NCBI GenBank assembly: GCA_005765155.1
Contig: VCCP01000002.1
Span: 3,100,001-3,164,000 of the forward strand
Direction of reading: 5' to 3'
Length of the DNA: 64,000 nt
From: Zelopaecilomyces penicillatus
Taxonomy: Eukaryota; Ascomycota; Sordariomycetes; Hypocreales; Pseudodiploosporaceae
Positions within the stretch are counted from its first letter, which is position 1. Each line of letters begins with the position of its first letter. The translations under genes were made by a program, and so were the position numbers. Under the pieces are notes generated by a model that had not been told where the DNA came from, ran no database searches, and saw nothing but the letters and a program-made list of their open reading frames with translations. This document shows, piece after piece, positions 37,364 through 47,333 of this stretch.

Positions 37364-39501
37364 GTTGCCAATAGTATAGAGGCTGATTATAACAAGATAT
37401 GAAGTTGGTTGTAAGGTATGTGGGGCTATAACCACTGCTGAGAGCGCGTCGAGAAGCGTATAAGTGGGATATAAAGGGCATCTGCAAAGCGCATCTGTCT
37501 TGCACGTTGCAGTGATGATTGATGGTAGCAGCAAGTTGGGCGAAATGGCGGTGTTGTTGCGGCTATGGCCTCGGTCGGGGGGCGGCGGCGGAGGGAAAAT
37601 CGCGGTGTCGAGCTGATGCTGGCAGCAAGGCAAGACGAGGCGAGGCGACTTACACGAGGCTGCTGGAGGAACGCGGTCCGGACTTGAGCGCGGCGGGGCC
37701 CTGCGATCGCATGTTCCACGGCCAGAGGATCGTGAGAAGGCGCGGTGCTGGTGGTGAAGCAGCAAGAATGTTGAGCGACGCGATAAGACCAACGATGACT
37801 TGCAAAGGAGAAGAAGGTGGAAAAGAATTGCGCGGGTGGGAGGAGAGCTAGCTGGCGAAGAGAAAAGACCGTGCCGCCGTCAACAGCAGTGCCAGTGGCC
37901 CACTACAAGCCACCACGGTACGGTAACTGTACCTACCTTCTCTCTACCACCAGCTATCCACTGCAAATGGCACGTCCAGACAAATATAGTAGGTGGTGGA
38001 CAAGCCCCACAGGCAGCTCCATGCGATCCGGCCCCGGCTAATTCGATAATTTGAGTCTCGGGGTCCAATCAGTCCTGCTACCAAGTTTCACGACAAAGAA
38101 AGGAACGATAACAATGAAACAAGTATATATCTATCTACCAAGGTACTAACCTTGCCTTACTTATGTAGCCGGTAGAAGGATTGATCAAGGCTCAAATAGA
38201 CCTTCTGGTGCAAGAGCGGCAGGAACAATGACATGGAGACAAAGGCAGAGCTTTGGAACGTTGGAGCAAACATTTGGCATTTTGCAGGTGTGGCTTTGGT
38301 GTTGTCAGCCGCTGCAGAATCTCCCCCCCATCAATCAACTCACTTACCCGCCTGTCTCGTCACTACAACATGACAGAAATCACCTTTCTTTGTGAGCTGG
38401 GCCTCATTCAACGAATCCGCTATACATATTATTTTCTGCAGCGAGATCAATTTACATAGCTCTAGGTACGCAGGTAATCAAGTAGGTAAGTCAGTAGGTG
38501 GCAGGCACACTTCGGTACTTCGGTCGGCTGCATCCCTGCCCTTATGCAACAAACGGGTTGTCGGGCGTGCCGCAAATTGGCGAAGTACATGGCTACCTAC
38601 TGGGGACAAAGCCATGCTCAACCCCCGGCCCAGTTTGGAAACCCAGGCCTCGTCGTCCCCCGGCCTCCGTACCGCTGGAAACCACCCCATCCACTCCTCT
38701 ACCCGCTGCACCCTCTTCGCGTTAACAAACATCACATTCTTGGTCTTTCACTCACGTTTTTGGGCTCATTCTGCTCAGCAACCAACGGCGAGTCGAATAA
38801 GATCTTAATTGTCACCATTCTGTAAAATCCCATCAAGATATGCGCTAGTATGTGCTGCACACGGGCATCGCTCGCCAGGTAGACTGATTTGCCCATTCTC
38901 CTCGTCAGAGACAGTGTGCTTGTTTGTTGCTTCCTAGGCCCACAACAGCGTAAAACCTACCAATGCGGCACCACGCACAAATGTATTCTGTCCCAATCAG
39001 ATCTGAAGTCACATTTAATGCACTTTGGGCCAGACACTGACTGGATGTTGGTCTATCAAATGTGCGGCAGCCGTATATGGATCTTCCAACAAGACTTGAA
39101 CATCGTATGACGTCATGTTAACGGCAATGCTATCAAATGAATGTGAATGGTGTTATCAACTAGCCCAGGCGTTTTTGCGCACCAAACCCCTATTCTGCGT
39201 TGCATACTAATGTTTGTGGCTGAATGAATATCAACGAACGGATTCTGACGGATTATGGCATTGGGTGGCCATGGGTGACGCGAACAGCATCGGCCGGATG
39301 TTTCACGTGGTGTGCCCCATAATTTCACCAATTCAGGCAATTAATGCTGACTCATTTTGGCGGCCTTGATGCACTTCATTCTATCCAGGCAGAGCCTGAC
39401 ATGGCGCAAAAACTCATTAATTTAGAAACATATTTAATTGTTTTGACGTAGTATTAAGGGTATCATGAGAAAAAGACTCAAAGAAAATCTATCTCCTTAT
39501 T
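37364..39501. other. ITC1 promoter/leader and ALG8 3' flank
   Basis: The part nearest ITC1 (to about 37860) is C/T-rich on the minus strand, like a long leader. Further on there are short frames without homology and no RNA gene that I can recognise. Confidence 0.5.
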
Positions 39502-41144
39502 TCAGGATGTAAAATACACCACCATATATCCGACCCAGCTCCCCACAACTCCGATAGCCGTGTAGGAGCTTGTAACCATCAATGGGAGAAACTCGTAACT
39601 TTTGCCAAACACAACCTGGTGGAGGAGTGATGTGTAAAGGATCAGAGGGATGCTCACGGCTATATATAGGGTGCTGAACCGATCCAGAAGGAAGAATCTC
39701 GCCTTGTTTGAGGCCGGTGCAAGGCGGTCAAAGCTCGTGAGAAACAGGACCAGCCAGAAAACGGTATAGATAGTCTTGATCAGATATTCGCCACCCGTGA
39801 AGATGAGTGGGAAAAGTGATATATGCCCTGCAACTGCCAATGGTCGGAATGCGCCGAGGTGTCGTCGATCCCGCAGAGCGATCAAGCTGAAAGGGATAAT
39901 GACCAAGAGAATGGCCTTTTCATGCACATGCCAACCAAAGAGGAAAGAGGCATATCCACACAACGTGACAGCCCCTACAAAGTTCTCCCACGTACATTGC
40001 CTGAAGAGCTTGACGAGGGGCAGCACCTGGAACACCAGTGTCAACAAAAAGCACACCCGGGGAGTGATCTCGGGCAAAACAGCAAAAGCTGTATCACCAA
40101 CTAGACCCCGTGTGACACTGTTTAGAGCTTCAGTCTTGACTTCCAGACCTAGTCTAGGCGCAACTAGTACATAGTTAGTATTGATCTGGAATACCGGGGA
40201 AGATTATATGGGGTTCCAGCTTACGGTGTATCAAGACGCGATCAGCTAAGGAGTACAGCGCCCAGGCATTCGGCGCCCAATAAGCATGACACAGGCCGCG
40301 CGAGAAGGGGAACAGGCGGCTGAGGAGCTGCGGTATCTGCTCCATCTTTGCAAAAGGTCCGAAAGCAGCCGCAAAGATGGCAGCAATTCCGGCACCAAGC
40401 TTGACACAGTTGAACAACTGGATGCGAAGTATCGATCGTGACGACAGACAGTATCCTCGAAGGAGAAAGACAAAGTAGGCGGGTGCAAGATAGAGGTAGA
40501 TATGCTTGAAGCACAAGAGGGTCGCAAAGACTAGTCCGCTCTGCAGCATAGTGGACTTGCACCGGGCCAGGACGAGTGACAAGACCAGAACCCCGTACAT
40601 AAAACCGTTATACTGGAAGTGGATGTGGTCGATGATCAACAACCCAGGCGACAGAAAGATGGATAGGGCGGCGACCTGGGCAGCTCGCTTCGATGGCAGC
40701 GGCGTAGAGTCGATAAGCAGTTGCAGAGCGTAAGCAAGAAGAAGCTCTGTCACTATGACAGTCGTCCGCTGGAAGTAAACAGTCTGCCAGGTATCATGGT
40801 CGAGGTTGTACACGCGCAGCATGGCCGGGTCGACCAGCCGGGCAATTTGGGCGAGGAACCATTCGAAGTAAGCGAAGAAGGGCGGGTAGTCGAGCGTCCA
40901 TTCCGACGTCTTTTCGTAGTACCACTCGGAGATTGGAAGGCTGTTTGTGATGGCCAACCAGTTTCGATGGACCTCGAAATCGGTTGATTTGCTGTTCTCG
41001 CCGTCAGCCGGTGTTGTCACCTTTTGGGCGCCATCGGACCATGAAAACAAGCTGGAGCACAACTTACTATGCGGGGAACAAGAGAACTTTGAGGGCGGCA
41101 GCAACAAGCGCGCACTGCGTCAATGTCGGGTACGACTCGGCCAT
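39502..41144 (-). CDS. ALG8: Dolichyl-P-glucose glucosyltransferase ALG8
   Basis: Exons 41144-41068, 40991-40225 and 40163-39502 join in phase (introns 76 and 61 bp) to 501 residues, the normal ALG8 length. The enzyme adds the second glucose to the lipid-linked oligosaccharide Glc1Man9GlcNAc2 in the ER lumen before N-glycan transfer. The luminal loop motif [14 protein letters not shown], then [15 protein letters not shown] and [14 protein letters not shown], are diagnostic of the ALG6/ALG8 family. [17 protein letters not shown] and [18 protein letters not shown] point to ALG8. The rest is a series of about a dozen hydrophobic helices, including [12 protein letters not shown]. It shares a ~750-bp divergent promoter region with a lectin-type cargo receptor, also a secretory-pathway gene. 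Confidence 0.95.
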
Positions 41145-41895
41145 GATGGAAGATATCCCTGAGTCTGTCACCTCATGGCAGAGATACACGGAGTTTGGCA
41201 CGGTCGGCGCTGCAATGGGTCGCTCCAAAAACGTGGAAACGTGTTTGTTGGTGTGGAATTGGTCGAAGCTGTTACCCCAAATTCACGGGAAATGGTCCGA
41301 GCTCCCAGCGCCGCCATGAACGGGGGGGTGATGGAGCCTGTTAGGCTGTTCCAGCTGTTGTTCCAAAGGGCGAAGTACCCAAGTACCCGCCCTGTGTGGG
41401 GGTTTGTAACTGCGCAGTGCTGTTGGAGCCACGTCCGCCTCTATATCTCCAGGGAGCTGTTGACGTTAGTGATGTCGTATCTAGGAGTCAAGTAGCTCCA
41501 GAAGAGAGAGAGCCTTGGGGTATTGGTCTTCACGTCGCGCGCCCTCGCCACGTCCGACTTCCTACCTCAACCCTATTTCCTGGCTTCTGTTTGCTTTCGG
41601 AGCATTCGTGTTTTCCACTCGAACTTTCCTTTTTATGCCTGTTTCTCAAGCCATCCCCACTGTTCAAAGGCGCTGGTCGCAATTCATTCGATTACTTGCT
41701 CTTCGCAGCGTCGCCTTTTTGGAGTAGTGCAAAGTGTCCTCAACGCAGCAGCCGCCCGCCTCACGGCCAACCCTAGACAGCACCTCGCTCCACGCCACCC
41801 AATCTGCATTCCGTTTTTGTATGTTGGACCAGTGAAGGGGGGTGTATCTGATTCAATTCTTCATTCACAAGGGGGTCGAAATCGTCACCACCACA
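41145..41895. promoter_or_regulatory. Divergent ALG8/EMP47 promoter region
   Basis: The two start codons are 751 bp apart head to head. Several frames cross the region but none has homology. Specific transcription-factor sites were not identified with confidence. Confidence 0.5.
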
Positions 41896-43314
41896 ATGCG
41901 AGTTTCGGTTATCCCCGCCTCTCTGGCCGCAGTGCTCGGAGCGAGCCTCATCCACGCTCAGGTGCTCATCAATGAGCTCAGTTTTGGACACTCGGGCCGG
42001 TGTGTATTTTGCCCTTCGTTTAGTTGCTTGTCTACCTTACTAGAGTAATTTTGGACTTTTGATATACTAACCAGTTCATGTTTGTCTTCTAGAATGAGTC
42101 CACCGAATGCTCCAGGCAAGGTCCCTAACTACGATATCATTGGGCAGCCCATCATCCCAGAGGTGCTATCCAACAAGATCATCCTAACTCCGGTGTCACT
42201 CGGCAACACACGCGGTGGTCTGTGGAGTCATGATACCTTGAAACATGCGACTTGGACAGCGGACATCGACTTCCGCGCCTCGGGACCAGAACGTGCTGGC
42301 GGCAACCTAAACATTTGGATTGCAAAAGATGGCGAAAAGTCAATTGCTTCCAACAGCGTCTACGGAGCCGGCAGGTTTGAGGGCTTGGCTATCATCATTG
42401 ACACCCATGGCGGCTCAGGTGGCATGATTCGCGGGTTTTTGAACGACGGCAAAGTGGACTACTCGCAGCACCATAGCGTTGACAAGCTGGCTTTTGGACA
42501 CTGCCAATATGCGTACAGGAATCTAGGCCGACCATCACAGCTCAAGATTCGCCAGACTTCGGATACGTTCAAGGTCGAGATTGACAGCAAGCTCTGCTTT
42601 GAGAGCCACAAGCTCGTTCTGCCCACGGGATACCACATCGGTGTTACCGCCGCCACCCCAGATAACCCAGACTCGTTTGAGATTTTCAAGCTGGTCGTTA
42701 TGTCAGAGGGGGGAGCTTCCAATGGTAATAATCACAACAAGAACAATCAAAGATACGAATACGCCGACAGAAAAGTGCAAATCCCACCTGCCAGCAACCC
42801 GCCATCAGGACAGCAAGCTGCCAAAGACGACTCGTTTCCACAAGCCATCCCCGATCAGGACGCCGATGTGTTCCAAACCTCCAAGACTCAGTTCCAAGAC
42901 TTACATAACCGGCTACAATCGTCTCACCACCAAATCTCCGCTGTCTACCGTGCCGTTTCAACACATCACCAGATGGACGAGACACGTCACCACGAGATGA
43001 AGGAATTCATGGCCAAAATCCAATCCCAGCTCGGCAAGCTGGATCAGATCTCAGACCTCCAGCGCCGTATTGGTGAGCTCGAGAAGGAGATGAAGAGCCT
43101 TCATCAGGAACTTGGCTACAAGATCCAAGATCACGATACTTCCTTCAGGGGCTATCTGAGCGACCACCACGCCACAATCTCACAGACCATGTTGGACAGA
43201 GTTCCGGGACACGGCAAGCTGATCTTTATCATTATTGGCTCGCAAGTTTTCCTAGCTGCGGCATACGTGCTGTACAAGCGTCGAAAGGCAAGCATGCCTA
43301 AGAAGTATCTGTAA
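41896..43314 (+). CDS. EMP47: L-type lectin ER-Golgi cargo receptor (EMP46/47, ERGIC-53 family)
   Basis: Exon 1 (41896-41999) and exon 2 (42093-43314) join in phase over a 93-bp intron to 441 residues. Residues 1-21 form a signal peptide (ending HAQ). The legume-lectin-like domain runs to about residue 235: LTPVSLGNTRGGLWS, WTADIDFRASGPERAGG, GLAIIIDTHGG. It has a likely disulfide pair in FGHCQYAY and SKLCFE. A Gln/Asn/His-rich linker and a coiled-coil (ISDLQRRIGELEKEMKSLHQEL) follow, then one membrane helix at about 411-429. The C-terminus KKYL is a dilysine COPI retrieval signal. The protein should cycle between ER and Golgi carrying glycoproteins. EMP46 and EMP47 cannot be told apart here; yeast symbols are by family only. 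Confidence 0.93.
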
Positions 43315-44104
43315 AAAGTGTATTGTCCTAAGAAGTAAAGGGGCAAAGACAAAAAGGGGCATTGGTAGCGTGAGCGCCAGTTATGCGTTCGGGGAATGGT
43401 TGAAGAGGCGGACACGAAAGGGATATAGCTGGCTGCTTTTGTATAAATGGTCTTGCTTCAATGCGATATTATATCATTCCTATGTATGCAACGAGATGAC
43501 GTCTGGATCTAGAAAATTGAAGTTTTTTTTTGTTTTCTTTTTATTTGCTCAGACAATTTGATCTTCATTTCGAATTGGAATGAACCTTCTAGCTGCAAAG
43601 TTCAAACAACTAGTTCAACAAGGCTACCATTCCGCTTTTTTCAATGTAACACGGTCTTATCAGATTAAATAGAATAACTAAAATTGGTGTTGTTGCCGTT
43701 ACTGTTCGTACTGTACTATTCTTGGCAGTGTTATCAACACAAGATAGTCAAAAGAGATTGAGAGGGGAACAGTAGCAGGTTGCTGACAGCTATGAAGATG
43801 CTGCGAAGTTTTACGAAGAACACATCAGTGACCTAGAAGCTGGATGGATCTGGGACTACCTATTGACTCACAAGAGATCGAATACAGCAATTAGCAGCAA
43901 CATAAGCTTTAGCCAAAGGCAGTGATGAATTATAACAGCAAAAAGAAATGGTCTTGCACATGAATGAGTTTTACCTTGCGAATAGCAAGACTCTCCATCG
44001 TTTACCCCTACGTAGACAGATAGATGCAACCAAACCTCCACTAGACGACGCTTTATCAATACGTATACAAGACGAAATAACAACAAATTGCTCACACTCG
44101 CTTC
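43315..44104. other. Convergent 3' flanks of the lectin and peptidase genes
   Basis: About 790 bp with poly-T and A+T-rich stretches; expected to hold both 3' UTRs. No gene seen. Confidence 0.55.
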
Positions 44105-46087
44105 TCACTTGCTCTCAGTTGCCTTTCCATTAATGACATCAATCAGCTCTTTACCCTTGGGTGCCGTTGACAAGTTCTCATAGCCGTCCTCAGTAACTAA
44201 AATGTCATCCTCGATGCGCACGCCACCAACAGCATAAAACTTCTCCAACACATCCTTGTCAATGAACTTGGCATGCTTTGGGTTACTGAGAAAGTAGCCC
44301 TCGATGTACTCGCGGCAGAAATAGCTGTTGCAAAACAAGATTATAGTGGTCAGCCTGGGAACACGTTTCCTGTAGTGTAGAGAAAAGAAAATAAAGGGGT
44401 TGGGTCAAGATACATACATGCCAGGTTCAATCGTGACAATCATGTTTGGCTGTAGAATTTGTCGGCTTCTGAGTGCTGCAGACTTGGATGCCTTTGCGGG
44501 TGTTTCATCGAGGCTCTTGAGCGCTGTCAACATGGTTGGTGTAACCATCTGTCGCTTACCGCGATCCAGCCCAAGGGTCTCCAAAATCATGAGTGGCACA
44601 TCCCCGGGGACATCGTGCACCTCCAAACCAACGTGGTGGCCCAACCCGTGGGGGAAGAAGGCGCTCACAGTTCCTGCCTGGGCAATCTCATTCACGTCGC
44701 CCCGCAGGATACCAATTTTCAACAAGCCAGCGAGACCAACGGCTGCTGCATGGAGGTGCAACTTGTAGAACATGACTCCTGGTTTGACGGCCTGGATACA
44801 CTCCTCCTGCATTCGCCGAACTATGGAGTAAACGGCGGCTCCTCTCGATGAGAAGCACCCGGAGATTGGCAACGTACGTGTGATGTCGCTGGCGTAACAG
44901 TCCCACTCACAGCCCGCATCAAAGACGACAAGCTCCTTTCCTTCGAGAGGCTGGTTATTTTCCTCGTAGTGCAGCGTTGAGGCGTTTACACCAGCTCCTG
45001 CAATGATGCCGTAGGCCTGTGAGCGAGCTCCACGAGCCGTGCACACGGCCAAGAAGATGGCCTCCATCTCACGCTCGTTAGTCAGGGAGAGAAGTCGCTC
45101 GGCAACTTTGCGATGCGCCACGCTAGAGACATCGTTTGCACGGCGGATCATAGCAATCTCGTATGCGTCCTTGACGCTGCGGGCGCGGTCCATGGCTGGA
45201 CGGAGACGTGAGTGGTTGATTTTTGCCGAGTCTCTGGTCATGGACATCGGCGTCTGGTCTGCATGGAGAACATAAAGAGTAGTTGAAGGCTTGATACTCC
45301 CGTCAAGGAATTTATCTAGCTGGCTTGAATAGCGCACCTCGTCCACATCGTATAGCTCCATTGCTTTCGCAGCAGATGGTGTCGAGCCATACCACAACAC
45401 CTGGCGAGGTTCCACGTATGGAATCCAGAGAGTGAGCCTGTCACGGGCGATCTCATACGTCACATAGCAGTCGTGAAAATTGGCTCCAGTAATATAGTAG
45501 AAGCTTTGCAAATAAGGCACCAAAGTTAGTAACGGCACAATGAAGGATATAAAACAAAAAGAAACAGGTCAAGACCCCGGACAGGCCCTGTAGAGCTAGC
45601 TCGGGTACTGCTGGAAGGCAAAGACCTGTTAGAAAGAGGAGGGGGTGGGGGGGTGTCAAATGCTGGGGTTTCGTACTATCTCCGCTGCCTCAAGGGTGGA
45701 GGCTGGTCTGAATCTTCATAGTTGCGGCTTGGCAAACCGGGAAGATAGATGACACCATCCTCAACACCAAGCTCGGCGGCGACCTTGCGGGCATGTTGTC
45801 TGGCTGACAAGACAATCATCGATTAGCACCAATCCCCTCAGCAACGCCCCTTCTGCTACCTTGCAGAGACCAGAGCCAACCCTCGAGAAGTTTTTGAAAG
45901 TGCAGGTGGCCCATACCTGGGTATTTCTTTGCGCTCCATGCGTTGAAGTCCTTCTTGGCCTCCAGATTCCTGTCACTCATGTTAGGCCAAATTGTATCTG
46001 CATAGCGGTTTGTGACAGTTTCGTGGCGCGGAGCTCTTACACCGCGTCAAACTCGTCCTCGAGGACAAAGTCGTAATCAAGCTCCAT
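44105..46087 (-). CDS. pepP: Xaa-Pro dipeptidase/aminopeptidase (M24B, prolidase type)
   Basis: Five exons (46087-46041, 45969-45917, 45803-45677, 45503-44418, 44324-44105) join in phase to 510 residues. The small 5' exons carry [16 protein letters not shown] and the start of the AMP_N (aminopeptidase P N-terminal) domain. [20 protein letters not shown] follows across a junction. The pita-bread catalytic domain shows the metal ligands: two Asp in [19 protein letters not shown] (about 271 and 282), His in [13 protein letters not shown] (about 365), Glu in TIEPGIYFCRE, and Glu in [14 protein letters not shown]. The enzyme removes or splits N-terminal Xaa-Pro using two manganese ions. The lack of a signal peptide suggests a cytosolic role. 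The exon 4 donor is GTATGT after GGCAT, restoring EPGIYF. Confidence 0.93.
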
Positions 46088-46196
46088 AACTGCCACTTAG
46101 TCCGAAGAAGGTTTGTGTTTTTTAGGATACCTGTTTATGCAAGTGTGAAAAGATGCCGTCGGTGTATCTTCCGTCTGTCTCGGTTGAACTATACCT

Positions 46197-46225
46197 GAGC
46201 TCCATTTGGAGCTCCACGTGAGTGA
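46197..46225. promoter_or_regulatory. Inverted repeat abutting an E-box, upstream of the peptidase
   Basis: GAGCTCCA-TT-TGGAGCTC (46197-46214) is a perfect 8-bp inverted repeat, followed directly by CACGTG (46215-46220). The 14-mer CTCCACGTGAGTGA (46212-46225) recurs at 46532-46545. The element lies 110-138 bp upstream of the peptidase ATG. Function is inferred from position and symmetry only. Confidence 0.45.
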
Positions 46226-46330
46226 CTGAGCTCAAGCACTCACCTGCCCAGTGCAGAAGGTCTGTTCTACAATAGCCAGCTTAGCTTGGTAGGTAGGTAC
46301 TAATACCCTGTAGCACATGTGTGGATACGT

Positions 46331-46349
46331 GCTGTACACACTGTACAGC
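46331..46349. promoter_or_regulatory. 19-bp palindromic element
   Basis: GCTGTACACACTGTACAGC has perfect 8-bp arms around CAC, about 245 bp upstream of the peptidase ATG. Such spaced symmetry is typical of sites for dimeric regulators, but no factor is assigned. Confidence 0.4.
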
Positions 46350-46531
46350 CATGGCACAGTGCGAGTTATTGTTTATCTCCTTTTTGAAGTAACGTCTGAC
46401 GCTTTAACTGTCCTAAAATGGCCATGTTAAATCTACGCCTATCAATTGAATTGTGTCAATCATTTAAGGAACACAAAGCTTCACCTGTCTAGTTCTAGCA
46501 GAAGATTCTTACAAGAAAACAATGATATTAC

Positions 46532-46545
46532 TCCACGTGAGTGAA
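46532..46545. promoter_or_regulatory. Second copy of CTCCACGTGAGTGA
   Basis: This is an exact 14-bp copy of 46212-46225 containing a CACGTG core, 320 bp further from the peptidase start and in the same orientation. Confidence 0.4.
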
Positions 46546-47096
46546 ATGCGTACTGTATAGTTGTGGCCAACCAAAACGCCGGGATCGGTGCCGAGACGGC
46601 TTTTTACAAGTTCCTGAGACAGAATTGAGCAAGCATTTTGCCGTCAACTATTGTCCCATATCCTTACAGTGAATCACCATTTGGATTGATTTCCCAGCTG
46701 CCACTGTCAACGACACGATGGTAAATAAGGTCTGCTTGGTTACTTCACTTTCATAGATGATACATATCCAGACATCACCAGCCGAGGACCTGATCCTTCC
46801 CTCGAATCCCGTATCGTATGACACCATATCTACCCCATCTGTCCATACCAGATCCGCCCAATATCCTTTTTTATCTACTACAACAAATATGTATTGTGCT
46901 CCGTAAAGATTGAAATTTGAAGTAATCGCCAACGTGACGTTATCAGGATGTCGTCATGTGCATGGCGCCGCACGCCAACCAATAGGTGCCCGAAAAAAAT
47001 GTCAAGATAAAAGAAATTAGTTCCTCTCGAATGAAGCCTTGTCCCCGTGCTAATATCGTAAACAGAAAAATAAAATGGGTATCATGTGGCAATCCT

Positions 47097-47301
47097 TCAC
47101 ATGCCTTGAAAACCTCCCCTGCCTGATCCAAAGAAACTGCCCCAGTCGGGCTGCATACCGTGATCCGTAAATATTTGCTCTATTTGTCGTTCTTGACGCC
47201 TCTCGCCCCGTAACCGACGGAAAAATGCTGCTGGTCCGCTTTGCTGCGGCATACGCTGTGTTTGTTGTTGCTGTTGCTGTTGCTGCTGCTGCATTCGCTG
47301 T

Positions 47302-47333
<32 letters not shown>

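Larger units (their letters stand above)
46088..47096. other. Peptidase promoter and regulator 3' flank
   Basis: About 1 kb rich in inverted repeats and CACGTG elements near the peptidase start. A 94-codon minus-strand frame (46648-46932) begins with TTG and has no relatives I recognise. Confidence 0.55.

Noticed and set aside
37163..37792. 209-codon minus-strand frame across the ITC1 start
   Set aside because: It joins leader sequence, an intron and exon 2; conserved ITC1 starts MVLFKRKPVQF, which needs the splice after the ATG at 37363.
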